A stretch of 64,000 nucleotides of DNA from Hemileia vastatrix. Its lineage: Eukaryota > Basidiomycota > Pucciniomycetes > Pucciniales > Zaghouaniaceae. Each line of letters opens with the position of its first letter. Position 1 is the stretch's first letter. The stretch is taken from positions 11,067,001 through 11,131,000 of the forward strand of contig JASXTE010000013.1 of the NCBI GenBank assembly GCA_030280995.1, read 5' to 3'. Positions 12,262 to 24,200 of this stretch are shown here, one piece after another. The translations under genes and the position numbers were made by a program. Under the pieces are notes generated by a model. It did no database searches and was not told the DNA's origin. It saw only the letters and a list, made by a program, of their open reading frames with translations.

Positions 12262-13614
12262 CTATGATTTTTTCTTTTCATACTTTTTTAGTAGAGTGGG
12301 AAGATTAGATATCTTCTTCCCAGGTCTCCAAGAATCATATTCAGATGATTTATTCTTGAATCTCAATAAATATTCTGTACCTTTTTCAGCAGTGACTATT
12401 CTGTCATTTAGAATTTTTTCAATTTCTGCTGTTTCAGTGATTTCATTTGGGGTTTTCTTTGGTCTTCCCCTCCTTTTTGGAAATAAATCACTATTGGATG
12501 TGTAAGGTTTTAAAAGAGATATTGGAAAAACAGGATTTTTTCTGTCATATGGAGAATACCAAATAACCTCAACTGCATTATCTCCAATCACTCTTTTGAC
12601 AACAAATGGACCAACAAATGGATCTTTCAATTTGTTATTACCTTGTAAGTTGAAGTGGACTGTAGAAATCAACACTTCATCACCCTTTTTAAAAGTGTAT
12701 TCTTTACGGGATTTGTCCCATCTCTTCTTCTCATATTCAAATGATTTTTCAATACATTTTTTATCATGATTTCTGCATAGTTGTTGCATTCAAAGAAAAG
12801 ATTTTACACCAGGATGTATATCCAATTTAGGTATTTTATTATTGAGAATTTGGGCAGGAGTATTTGGAACATATCCAAGCCAGAGCTCAAAAGGCTTTCT
12901 TTGAGTAACAGAATGAACAGTGCTATTATAAGTAAATTCCAACCCAGGAAGTAAGGTAACCCAATCATGAGTGAATCTGTCATTATCTTTATACTCAAGG
13001 CCAAAGGCACAATACCTTCTAATCATGTCCTCTAAAGTCTGAATCATTCTTTCAGCTAAACCATCAGTCTGTGGATGATGGGCAGTAGAAAGTTTCAGAT
13101 CACAACCACAAACATCCATCAGAGACATCCAAAATTCAGAAGTAAATTTAGGGTCTCTGTCAGAGATTATGGCTTTAGGAAAACCAGCAGTATTAAACAT
13201 ATGAGACCACCATAAGAAAGATAATTCTTTAGTGGAAAAATCCTTGTGAGTAGGGATAAATTTACACATTTTTGTGAATCTGTCCACAATAACCCAACAA
13301 GAGTTATAACTGTCTTTATCAGAAATAGGTAACCCTGTTACAAAATCCATGTTTATTATCTGCCATGGTGCATCAGAAGGTTCAATATGTTGCATTCATC
13401 CTGCTCTTTTACCAGTTAATCTTTTTGATTTTTGGCAAGAGTCACAAGACTCAACATATAATTTTGTGTCTTCAGACATATTAACCCACCAAGCAGTGTT
13501 CTTAATTCTGATCATTTTTTTTTCAAGATCAAAATGTCCAGCTAATATGTCATCATGACAAATTTTCAAGATGATTTCTTTCATTGAAGGAGGAATAACA
13601 ATGACATTACTCAA
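12262..13614 (-). pseudogene. A2 integrase and chromodomain
   Basis: Three abutting frames in one register, parted by in-frame TGA codons at about 13396 and 12790. In order: the HHCC finger (CHDDILAGHFD...CDSCQKS), DDE core (NMDFVTGLP; SDRDPKF; HPQTDGLAERM), a C-terminal integrase part, and a chromodomain (AEIEKILND...EYLLRFKNKSSEYDSW). All catalytic residues are visible, so without the two stops it would read as a normal integrase. Both stops occur in the same 11-nt word TGAATGCAACA, which places a stop directly before an ATG. Confidence 0.87.
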
Positions 13615-13626
13615 CTTTCTTCTATA

Positions 13627-15360
13627 TTATAGATATCCTTCATCAATTGAGAATTTACCTTTTTCCAAAGCTTTTTTGTAATTTGGTCGAAGGGTTTTAA
13701 TTAATGCTTGTATTGAAGCATTCTTTGGATCATTTAATATGGTGCATAACTTTTTCAAATCAGTTTCCTTACCATATGAATCCAGAATAAGCTGTAATAG
13801 CTCTTCCTCCATATCAACCACATATATCCCATGTATATGAATAATTTCATCCTCAGGATCATACGCAGGATTAGAGTCATTATTTGGTAAAGGTAACCTA
13901 GATAAAATATCCACATTTGAGTGAACAATACCAGCCCTATGAATAATTGTCATTCTCCCTCTGTACTCTTGAACAGCCAACTGCCATCTTAACATATGTC
14001 TGTTAGGTGTTTTCAAGTTTAAAAGGGATTTAACTGCACTGCAGTCAGTGACAAGTTCAAATTTCTGGTCATCTAGGTAATAATGAAGCTTTTCTAGAGC
14101 CCACACTACAGCTAAACACTCTAATTGAGTAGCACCATATTTCAATTCACTATTTCTCAAGGTTCTCAAAATATAACAAATTACTACTTCTGAAACTTTA
14201 TTATTTATCACTTGTTTTTGATGGAGGGCAGCACCAAGACCAATGAAACTGGCATCAGTGTACAAAACAAATGGTTGATTAAAGTCAGGTAAAGCAAGAA
14301 TTGGTGCTGACATCAAACAGTGTTTCATAGTGTCCAAGGCTCTTTGTCTTTCACTATTCCAGACAAAAGCAACATCCTTTCTATTTAATTGGGTAAGGGG
14401 TAAAGCTATGACTTGGTAATTTTTAATATACTGTCTATAGTATCCACACATTCCCAAAAAACTTTGGAGCTCTCTCACTGTAGTAGGAGCCTTCACCTGT
14501 TGTATGGCTGCCACTTTGTTCTGGTCAACACATATCTTTAATCCTGAAACAACATGACCAAGAACTTTTAAAGAATGGAAACCAAATTTACATTTCTTCA
14601 AAGCAAGTGTCATATTTATTTCATCCATTTTCTGGAATACTTTACACAGGTTGTTAAGATGGTTCTCAAATGTTTTTGAGAATATAATGATATCATCAAT
14701 ATAAACCATCAGCCATCCTTCAATTATCTCTTGATGGAATGTCTTATCCATGACTTTTCGGAACACTGAAGGGGCATTTTTAGGGCCAAATGGCATCCTA
14801 ATATACTTATAAATACCCACATGAGTGGCAATCATCAGAAAGTTCTGAGAATTTTTCTAAACAGGTACCTGGTGATATCCTTTGTTACCATCCAAACAGC
14901 TGATATATTTAGCACCCTGTAAAGTAGCATGTATAGAGCTAATTCTAGGTAAAGGGTAGATATCATCAACAGTATAAGTATTTAGTGCTCTATAATTACC
15001 ACATAACCTGGCTTTATCTTTCTCATAAGAAATTAGGACAGGTGAGATAACACAATGTTTAGGTGTTTCAACTACCTTTTCAATAATATTCATTTTTAAA
15101 AGGGTAGAGATATTGTCTTCAATATCTTTTCTCTTTGTGGGGGAAGCAGGATAAGGCTTCTTCTTTAAACTAGGTGGTATATCAGTTAATGGGCAAGACA
15201 ATGAAAGTTTCATTTCCTCTTTAACTAATCCCAGTTCATGTGACCCATGAGCAAAGGCCATAGGATAAGACTTTATCAAGTTAATGATGGAATCTTTATC
15301 CTCACCAGAAAGTTGTTCTCCAAAAGAGGCATTGTCAATTTCAGATAAAAGGGCATGCAT
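13627..15360 (-). pseudogene. A2 reverse transcriptase and RNase H
   Basis: Two frames in one register, broken by a TAG near 14857. RT motifs are clear: RLCGNYRALNTYTVDDIYPLPRI, SCLDGNKGYHQVPV, MPFGPKNAPSVF and the catalytic VYIDDIIIFS. RNase H follows with FVLYTDASFIGLGAAL and QLECLAVVWALEKL. The end is the linker to integrase, where a stop near 13624 separates it from the next frame. It would copy element RNA to DNA if it were intact. Confidence 0.87.
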
Positions 15361-15384
15361 CTCTTTTGTAGATCTTCCTTTAAA

Positions 15385-15804
15385 TTAAAATACAGAATTA
15401 CATGTGTTTAATTCTGGTTTCAATAATTTTTTAGGGGAGGAAATCTTAAATTTTCTCTTCCCATTCATCCCCATTGTGAAACATTGATTTGAGGGATCCA
15501 ATTTTATTCCATACTTGGTTAAAATATCATTCCCTACAATAAACCAATTGCTTAAGTTGTTATGATTCATGACAACAAAATCACAAATAGCTCTTACAAA
15601 ACCATGGTTATATTTAAAAAACACTGTGACTTTGTATTTACCAATGGGGGAAAAAACAGAGCCATAACCTCTCCAATTTTCAGAAATTATAGGCATCAGT
15701 TTTGATTTATAGTCTTGATCCACTGAAGCAAGTGCTCTTTCAGAAACAACACTTCCTCCAGCTCCAGAATCCAGAACAACTTCTATGCTGGTTCCATTAA
15801 TCAA
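15385..15804 (-). pseudogene. A2 aspartic protease
   Basis: A frame with the retropepsin motif VVLDSGAGGSVV (DSG active site; A4 has DTG), then a flap-like region and NWFIVGNDILTKYGIKLD, the second conserved block of Ty3 proteases. It is cut off from gag by a TAA just upstream (near 15834) and from RT by a short interval with a stop. The protease would release gag and pol products. Confidence 0.82.
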
Positions 15805-16038
15805 GACTGGTGCCTTGAGAGGGGCAATAACAATTTAGTTATCCTCAATGTTCTTTATGATCTCAGCATCCTCAACTTTAGATAAAGCATTATTATCAAT
15901 ATCAATAGTATTTAAATAATGAATATCCTCTTCCAGCATCAAGATTTCTTGTTGAGATTCATATGAAATATTGCTGGCACAATCACTTGATGTATCATCC
16001 AGTGCCACTGTGTCATCAGCATGCTCCTCTTTTTGTTC

Positions 16039-18286
16039 TTAAAGATTTATCTTCTTGTCACAAACATGGCCTTTCTGCCAAGGCTTTTTGCACTTGAAGC
16101 AAGTGTTTGTTGCATACTTCTTTGGTGCAACAGGGGCAGAAGGTTTACCAACCTTTTCCAGAGGTTTCTGTTGGTAAGTGGAGGTTTTCTCCAAAGGGGT
16201 CCTAGGAATGAATCTTCTGGCATCATACTTATTGTTTAGAAGTATCTCATTGCAAGTATTAATGAAAGAAGAGGGTTCTTTGGAGAACTCTGTCCTAGCC
16301 ATTATCAAGTCTCTCAGAGACATTGGGAATTTATAAAGGATCCTGTCCTTCCATAAATCAAACTCCATATTTGGGTCCATTGCCCTTAATATTTTTACAA
16401 GCTTCATTAAAAACTCAATAGGTTTATCAGTAGAAGAGCTATATCTAGTTTCCTCATACTGCCTTTGTTGAGCCATTCTGAACTTGGAGCCACCAAATTG
16501 TGCTTCAATAAATTTCTTCCAATCCTCCCATGAGTAGTCATTCCCATCCAGGAGAACAGATTCATACCACATTAGGGCAACATTAGTGAACAAAGAAATT
16601 AACTTGGACACAATTTCCTCATCTGGTAGTTTGTAATAATTTTTTAAGTTATCAATTCTGCAAATAAATTGTTGCTAATCAGAGGAAGAATGACCATCAA
16701 ATGTAGGATATTGGTCAAGTTTTGGCCAATTCTTTTGATTTGAAGGAGTCTCCTTAGTACTAGCTTGTTTCTGAGTAAGAAGCAGCTGTAATTTCTCTAA
16801 TTGGGCTGAAATCTCATTGTTTAATCCTTCAGTTGCAGATTCTGGTGCATCATCAGTCTTTGATAGAAACTCAGTGTTATCAACAGGTATTTCTGGAGCT
16901 ATTTTTACTTTAGATGAATTAGCCACAGGTACTATTTGAGCATCCTGCACTATATGTTCCTTCACAGAAATGTCAGAATATTTCTGGTCATTCAACAATG
17001 AGTTCAATTTTTCTTCAATGGTTGTTATTCTTGTTTTCATTATTGGAAGACTGGATAAACTCTAATTGATAGTTGCAAAAGATAGCTGATTTTTATTTTG
17101 AAAAGATGACAAATGTTTATTCAATCTTTTCAGATTTATCTTATCTATCTCCACCTCCTGGCAACAGGCAGATACAGTATCTTTTAGCTTAGACAAATCA
17201 TTTTTTATATTTTTCCCATAAAGCAACTTTCTTTTCATGGGTTGCTTTGTAATGAGACAATTCATCAGAAACTCTCTGTGATTCACATCTTAATGCTTGA
17301 TAACCCTGATCAGTTAACAAACTATTATATCTCTGAGTCAATTGCATATTGTTCATTATATGATTTTGTTTGGCAATAATATCTCTCAAGTGCTCATCAT
17401 CAATTCTTGCTACATCTGGAGTGTTTCTCAATAAGGAAACTGAGTAACTTTCCAGACTCTCATAGAACTCAGGGTCAAGAGTTTCATCAATTACAGCCAT
17501 ATCAGGGTTAATCATTAAGGTAGCAATTAAAAGTAATGGATTAGATACATGAGTTATCTGTCTACTGCTCCCAGCCTCTACTGGTCTCAAGGTGTCTTCT
17601 CCCCTCTCAGATTTACCTGAAAGAACAGAATCAGCTACAAGAAAAGGCACTTGAGAATCAATAGAGGGACGTACCAGGGTTTGCTGGGTATCACCATATT
17701 GGGCTTTCTTCTTCTTTTGCCTCCTTGATAGGGTTGAGGAGGTGTGGGGTTGACCTGGTCGGGCCTTGACGGACCTGCCTGAGGTAACTGATGCTGATTT
17801 TGAGACAGGTAGTCCCACTTAGTGTTTAACCAGTCCCACTGCCACTTGGACACTTCCACCTTTTCTTGGGACTGGGGAGCCAATTGTTGTTGATCCCTGG
17901 GAGGAAGAGGTTTCTTCTTCTCTTGAAGAAAGGTATCTATTCTTCTCACCTTTTCTTCCAGAGCATCTACCCTTGCCTTTAGTCTTAAGTTTTCTGTCCT
18001 TAGCTCCTTTATGTGAGTTGAAAGATTCTTTACCTGTTGAGACAATGGCATCTTTTTTATCCTGAAGCCTTTTGGAAGCTCTTCTGGTGGTTTTATCATA
18101 GGCTTCTGATCCTGAGTTGTGTCCACTAGGATTTCTACTTCTTCTATCTCTACATCCTGTTTGGGGCAAGGATTTATTAGTCTGAGAAATTCTTCTTGTT
18201 AAAGGAGAACTTACAGAAGTAGGCTCATCATAATCAATCAAGTCCAGTTCTTCTTCACGTGCAGCAGAACCACTTTGGTCAGTCAT
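16039..18286 (-). pseudogene. A2 gag, broken
   Basis: It starts at 18286 (MTDQSGSAAREEELDLIDYDE), closely like A3 (MTDQSASAGCDEELDLIDYDE). Breaks: TAA at about 17819, a frameshift near 17200, and stops near 17041, 16672 (a TGG-type codon read as TAG) and 16620. Order: charged N-terminus, S/P-rich part overlapping ORF-B, coiled-coil-like region (RDIIAKQNHIMNNMQLTQRYNSLL), capsid block (NQKNWPKLDQYPTFDG; FGGSKFRMAQQ), zinc knuckle CFKCKKPWQKGHVC. It is decayed but easily recognised. Confidence 0.82.
17635..18126 (-). CDS. ORF-B of A2, +1 frame over gag
   Basis: An open frame whose first codon here is GTG. A true ATG start is not obvious, because the ATG of the QDVEM block is ATA in this copy. 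Conserved modules: ELPKGFRIKKMPLSQQ, a coiled coil (NLSTHIKELRTENLRLKARVDALEEKV), VSKWQWDWL, then QPYQGGKRRRK and PSKPW. Where A1 and A4 have the stop TGG TAA, this copy has TGG TAC, so the frame runs 16 codons further. While the gag frame has a stop in this interval (17819), ORF-B has none. Confidence 0.5.
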   Translation of the reverse strand: MDTTQDQKPMIKPPEELPKGFRIKKMPLSQQVKNLSTHIKELRTENLRLKARVDALEEKVRRIDTFLQEKKKPLPPRDQQQLAPQSQEKVEVSKWQWDWLNTKWDYLSQNQHQLPQAGPSRPDQVNPTPPQPYQGGKRRRKPNMVIPSKPWYVPLLILKCLFL

Positions 18287-19325
18287 TTTAAGATTTTACT
18301 GAAATGAAGAAAAGAGACAATAAGATTAATTAGTCTTTATTTTTGATTTTTATTTAACAAAAAATAAAATAAAATAAAATAAAAATCTTTTTCAGGATAA
18401 AAATCAACTGAATAAAATTAATTTATTAATTTAAAAATAGTTTAAAACTAGGATTATAATATAATCAACTTTAGAAATAAATTAATAATTTTTATTAATA
18501 ATTTTAATTATTTTCAGGATTTAAATCAACTAATTTATTACCAGGACTTATTTTCAACTGAAGTAATCAAATATGAAACTTTATTAATTTAACAAAATTT
18601 TATTAAACTGATAACTTAACTACCAGGACTTAATGTCAACTGAAGTAATTAAATATGAATTTTTATTATAAAATTTTATTAATCTGATCACTTAATTACC
18701 AGGAATTAATGTCAACTGAAATAATTAAATATGAGTTTTATTAATTAAAATATTTATTGAACTACCAGGACTCAAGGTCAACTGAAGTAATTAAATATGA
18801 ATTATATATTAATTAAAAATATTATTGTCAGGCCAATTTGTCAACTGGAACAATTAAATTAATCAGGACAAATGTCAACTGAAAAGATTATAATAATTAA
18901 TATTAAAATATAATTATTTTATTACCTCTGGGACTAAGAACACTTATTGCTCTATTATGGTCAACCAGGAAAAATAAAAATAAAAATCCAAATTACCAGA
19001 CACCTCCCCTTGTAAAATGAGCAATTTAATGCCACTTACAGAGTGCTGAGTAAAAGGAAATAAATAGCAAATGAAGAGGGAAGAGTAACCCACAAATAGT
19101 AATGTCAATAATTACCACGATATATATGACGTTTAGTCAATATATGAACCTAATTTTTGGAGCGCGGTTTGATTCCCGTTTGCAGCAAAAAAATTTGTCA
19201 CGTGACGTATGACGTTTGTCGTTTTCGTTGCTTTCTCGTCCTTACAGGTATTCGAAAGCCGATGGTCCCTTTGATTATGCCCTCAAATCACGATGCGCCG
19301 TCGATAATTCGGAAAGGCCCTTAAT
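18287..19325 (-). other. A2 leader with iterated motif
   Basis: A 1.0-kb leader. Near the LTR (sense) is GGGCCTTTCCGAATT, a probable primer-binding site. From about 18370 to 18900 a diverged ~60-70-bp repeat recurs; its plus-strand core is 'accaggact..atgtcaactgaagtaattaaat'. The same motif in sense orientation fills the A3 leader. A B-box-like GGTTTGATTCC lies on the plus strand near 19167. There is no open frame of note. Confidence 0.65.
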
Positions 19326-20112
19326 TGTCAAGGGGTGCTTTTGGTCTAGAAGCTTGGTTCAAGGTTTATACAAGGAAATTTAGGGTTTTATTGAACTCTC
19401 AAAGAATAGTACGTATTTCTTAATCAAAATAATTGTTTTACTCAAATAAAAGAGGTAGTTATAAGATATCAATATAAGTTATAGATTAGAATTACGTTGT
19501 TGTAAATACTAAGGTTATAAAATATAGAAATAATGGGAGTTTTGTAATTTTAATAGAAGTAAGTGATAAAAGAATGATTTGAAAAGCACAAAGTAAGAGG
19601 CCTTTTATAGGCAAAACATGAGGGAATAAAATATACGGAATTTACACCATATATTGTAAGCATGTGAGAAAAATAATGACTGAAAGGAGTACATATATGA
19701 CACAAGAATTAAATAAACTGGTACGTCAACAAGGACATCAAATTTATTAGCAATAAAGTTTGAGTTCCTTGGACTGTCACAATTAATTACACAATAATTA
19801 ATTAATTATATTACTTTCACGGGATTCCAGATCTCTCACTGAGGTAATATAATTGTTATAAAGTTTTTTTATTATAATTTTATTATTAAATCTATTCCCA
19901 TTGACTTATACCATTGAGCACGGTGTTAGGGAGTAAAATTGTAAGGTACATTTTATTTACACTAATTAATTATATTACTTATTGTACTTAACTAGTTAAT
20001 TGTAAGTAATGCTTAAGTAGGCAATTAATTATTAGTAAGAAGAAGGGGTGTGGCTTCAACTCAGTAAAATAATTAATTATTTTACTGGTTAAGTCTAGTA
20101 GCCTGGCTGACA
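19326..20112 (-). repeat. 5' LTR of A2
   Basis: 787 bp, TGTCAAGG...GGCTGACA on the plus strand, followed by GTATA (target duplication) and the resumed A1 LTR. Confidence 0.93.
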
Positions 20113-21033
20113 GTATAGTAAGTGATGAGGCTACAGGGGATTATCCAAGGCCTTTTTATAGGCAATGGGTCCTCTAAAGCGCTACAAATGACTATATACA
20201 AAAATAGTAATGAAGTAAAACAAGAAGATTAAAGAAGATAATTGTAACATAGTAATTGAGAGAAAAATATACGAAAATAATAAGAATCCCAATTAAGAAA
20301 GTAAAATTCCCGTACCAAATTTCCCAAATCAGTTAATATAAAATAATGAGTACCTAAACAACCCTGTGACATAAGAACTATGGGAAAAATAATTCAAAAC
20401 AAGTATTACAATATGTTTTCAGCATTTATAAGTGAAACAAATAACATTTTTTGACGTAACTAGGTATGTAATCAATTTAATTCAATGTAAATTAATATTA
20501 TTTAATTGTTTTCACTATGTAATTAAATAACTAGTTTAAATGAAACACTTAATTAATTAAAATTGAGAATTTATAATACTATTTTATAACATAAGTATTA
20601 TAATTTATTTAATCTTTTCCTGACACAATTAAGGGTCAAAAGAAGAGCCATTAATTATTATTTAATACTATATGAAAGGTGTTATTTAATATATAAATTT
20701 AAATAATTAATTTAATTATATTATAAGTCAATTTTACACTTATAATTATAATATATGTTTTTAATTAATTAAATATTTATTTATAATTATTAAATACATA
20801 AAAATGTGCCATTATTTGTAGAATATAAAATATATTATGCTTAATTTAAATGTATACATAATTTATATAACAATAAAATTAATATAACACTTATATTTAA
20901 TAAGATACTTATATAATTTTATTATGCAATAAAATATTAATTTATATACATTAAATACAATTCTTACGCCCTCTTTCAGGTCCTATAAGTTAACATATCA
21001 TTTACTGGACTCCTTGGAATAGCCTGGGTGACA
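20113..21033 (-). repeat. 5' LTR of A1, right part
   Basis: Continues the A1 LTR after the A2 insertion; it matches 4859-5779 almost base for base and ends GGGTGACA. It marks the right end of A1. Confidence 0.9.
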
Positions 21034-21139
21034 AAAACCTTATTTTTATTTTTATTTTTTTTCAACACTAAGTGATGACACATTAACGTGTTCAGCAACC
21101 TACAAGGTGAAATGAAAAAATAAAGTTTGGTAAGTTGAA

Positions 21140-21226
21140 TATTGAATTACCAAAAAAAAAAAAAAAAAAAAAAAAAACAAAACAAAACAAAACAAAACCA
21201 AAAAAAAAAAAAAAAAAACAAAAAAA

Positions 21227-21269
<43 letters not shown>

Positions 21270-24200
21270 AATATAAAATATAAAAACAAAAAAAAAAAAA
21301 AAATAAAATAAAAAATATAAAAAAAAAACAAAAAAAAAAAATATAAAAAATATAAAAAAAAAAACAAAAAAAAAAAAATATAAAAAATATAAAAAAATAT
21401 AAAAAATATAAAAAATATAAAAAATATTAAAAAATATAAAAAATATAAAAAATATAAAAAATATAAAAAATATAAAAAACATAAAAAATATAAAAAATAT
21501 AAAAAATATAAAAAATATAAAAAATATAAAAAATATAAAAAATATAAAAAATATAAAAAATATAAAAAATATAAAAAATATAAAAAATATAAAAAATATA
21601 AAAAATATAATAAATATAAAAAATATAAAAAATATAAAAAATATATAAAATATAAAAAATATAAAAAATATAAAAAATATAAAAAATATAAAAAATATAA
21701 AAAATATAAAAAACATAAAAAACATAAAAAATATAAAAAATATAAAAAATATAAAAAATATAAAAATATAAAAAATATAAAAAATATAAAAAATATAAAA
21801 AATATAATAAATATAATAAATATAAAAAATATAAAAAATATATAAAATATATAAAATATAAAAAATATAAAAAATATAAAAAATATAACAAATATAACAA
21901 ATATAAAAAATATAAAAAATATAAAAAATATAAAAAATATAAAAAATATAAAAAATATAAAAAATATAAAAAATATAAAAAATATAAAAAATATAAAAAC
22001 AAAAAATATATAAAAAATATAAAAAATATAAAAAATATAAAAAATATAAAAAATATAAAAAATATAAAAAATATAAAAAATATAAAAAATATAAAACATA
22101 TAAAAAAATATAAAAAATATAAAAAATATAAAAAATATAAAAAATATAAAAAATATAAAAAATATAAAAAATATAAAAAATATAAAAAATATAAAAAATA
22201 TAAAAAATATAAAAAATATAAAAAATATAAAAAATATAAAAAATATAAAAAATATAAAAAATATAAAAAATATAAAAAACATAAAAAACATAAAAAATAT
22301 AAAAAATATAAAAAATATAAAAAATATAAAAAATATAAAAAATATAAAAAATATAAAAAATATAAAAAATATAAAAAATATAAAAAACATAAAAAATATA
22401 AAAAACATAAAAAACATAAAAAATATAAAAAATATAAAAAATATAAAAAATATAAAAAATATAAAAAATATAAAAAATATAAAAAACATAAAAAATATAA
22501 AAAATATAAAAAATATAAAAAATATAAAAAATATAAAAAATATAAAAAATATAAAAAATATAAAAAATATAAAAAATATAAAAAATATAAAAAATATAAA
22601 AAATATAATAAATATAATAAATATAAAAAATATAAAAAATATATAAAATATATAAAATATAAAAAATATAAAAAATATAAAAAATATAAAAAATATAAAA
22701 AATATAAAAAATATAAAAAACATAAAAAACATAAAAAATATAAAAAATATAAAAAATATAAAAAATATAAAAATATAAAAAATATAAAAAATATAAAAAA
22801 TATAAAAAATATAATAAATATAATAAATATAAAAAATATAAAAAATATATAAAATATATAAAATATAAAAAATATAAAAAATATAAAAAATATAACAAAT
22901 ATAACAAATATAAAAAATATAAAAAATATAAAAAATATAAAAAATATAAAAAATATAAAAAATATAAAAAATATAAAAAATATAAAAAATATAAAAAATA
23001 TAAAAACAAAAAATATATAAAAAATATAAAAAATATAAAAAATATAAAAAATATAAAAAATATTAAAAATATAAAAAATATAAAAAATATAAAAAATATA
23101 AAACATATAAAAAAATATAAAAAATATAAAAAATATAAAAAATATAAAAAATATAAAAAATATAAAAAATATAAAAAATATAAAAAATATAAAAAATATA
23201 AAAAATATAAAAAATATAAAAAATATAAAAAATATAAAAAATATAAAAAATATAAAAAATATAAAAAATATAAAAAATATAAAAAATATAAAAAATATAA
23301 AAAATATAAAAAATATAAAAAATATAAAAAATATAAAAAATATAAAAAATATAAAAAATATAAAAAATATAAAAAATATAAAAAATATAAAAAATATAAA
23401 AAATATAAAAAATATAAAAAATATAAAAAATATAAAAAATATAAAAAATATAAAAAATATTAAAAAATATAAAAAATATAAAAAATATAAAAAATATAAA
23501 AAATATAAAAAATATAAAAAATATAAAAAACATAAAAAATATAAAAAACATAAAAAATATAAAAAATATAAAAAATATAAAAAATATAAAAAATATAAAA
23601 AATATAAAAAATATAAAAAATATAAAAAATATAAAAAATATAAAAAAATATAAAAAAATATAAAAAATATAAAAAAATATAAAAATATAAAAAATATAAA
23701 AAATATAAAAAATATAAAAAAACATAAAAAAATATTAAAAATATTAAAAATATTAAAAATATAAAAAATATAAAAAATATAAAAAATATAAAAAACATAA
23801 AAAAACATTAAAAAATATAAAAAAATATAAAAAAATATAAAAAATATAAAAAATATAAAAAATATAAAAAATATAAAAAATATAAAAAATATAAAAAATA
23901 TAAAAAAATATAAAAAAATATAAAAAATATAAAAAAATATAAAAATATAAAAAATATAAAAAATATAAAAAATATAAAAAAACATAAAAAAATATTAAAA
24001 ATATAAAAAATATAAAAAATATAAAAAATATAAAAAACATAAAAAAACATAAAAAAATATAAAAAATATTAAAAATATAAAAAATATAAAAAATATAAAA
24101 AAATATAAAAAAATATAAAAAATATAAAAAAATATAAAAATATAAAAAATATAAAAAATATAAAAAATATAAAAAAACGTAAAAAATATATAAAATATAT

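Larger units (their letters stand above)
11439..20112 (-). mobile_element. Chromovirus A2, minus strand, nested in A1
   Basis: A full-length 8674-bp Ty3/gypsy element with LTRs of 788 bp (11439-12226) and 787 bp (19326-20112), inserted in the 5' LTR of A1 with the target duplication GTATA on both sides. It keeps recognisable gag, protease, RT, RNase H, integrase and chromodomain, but with about ten stops or frameshifts. It is therefore dead, though structurally complete, and is younger than A1. Confidence 0.93.
4522..21033 (-). mobile_element. Chromovirus A1, minus strand, interrupted by A2
   Basis: A Ty3/gypsy element whose 3' LTR is 4522-5779, internal region 5780-11096, and 5' LTR 11097-11438 plus 20113-21033. 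The 5' LTR is split by the complete element A2. Gag is one frame with several in-frame stops. Protease and RT are missing through an internal deletion near 7780, and integrase with chromodomain is still open. It is therefore non-autonomous. The flanking 5-mers (GTATG at left, AAAAC at right) do not match, so either the target duplication has decayed or the ends were recombined. Confidence 0.88.

Noticed and set aside
19150..19200. tRNA gene antisense in the A2 leader
   Set aside because: A B-box-like word is present, but the T stem does not pair and no A box, anticodon arm or acceptor stem is found.
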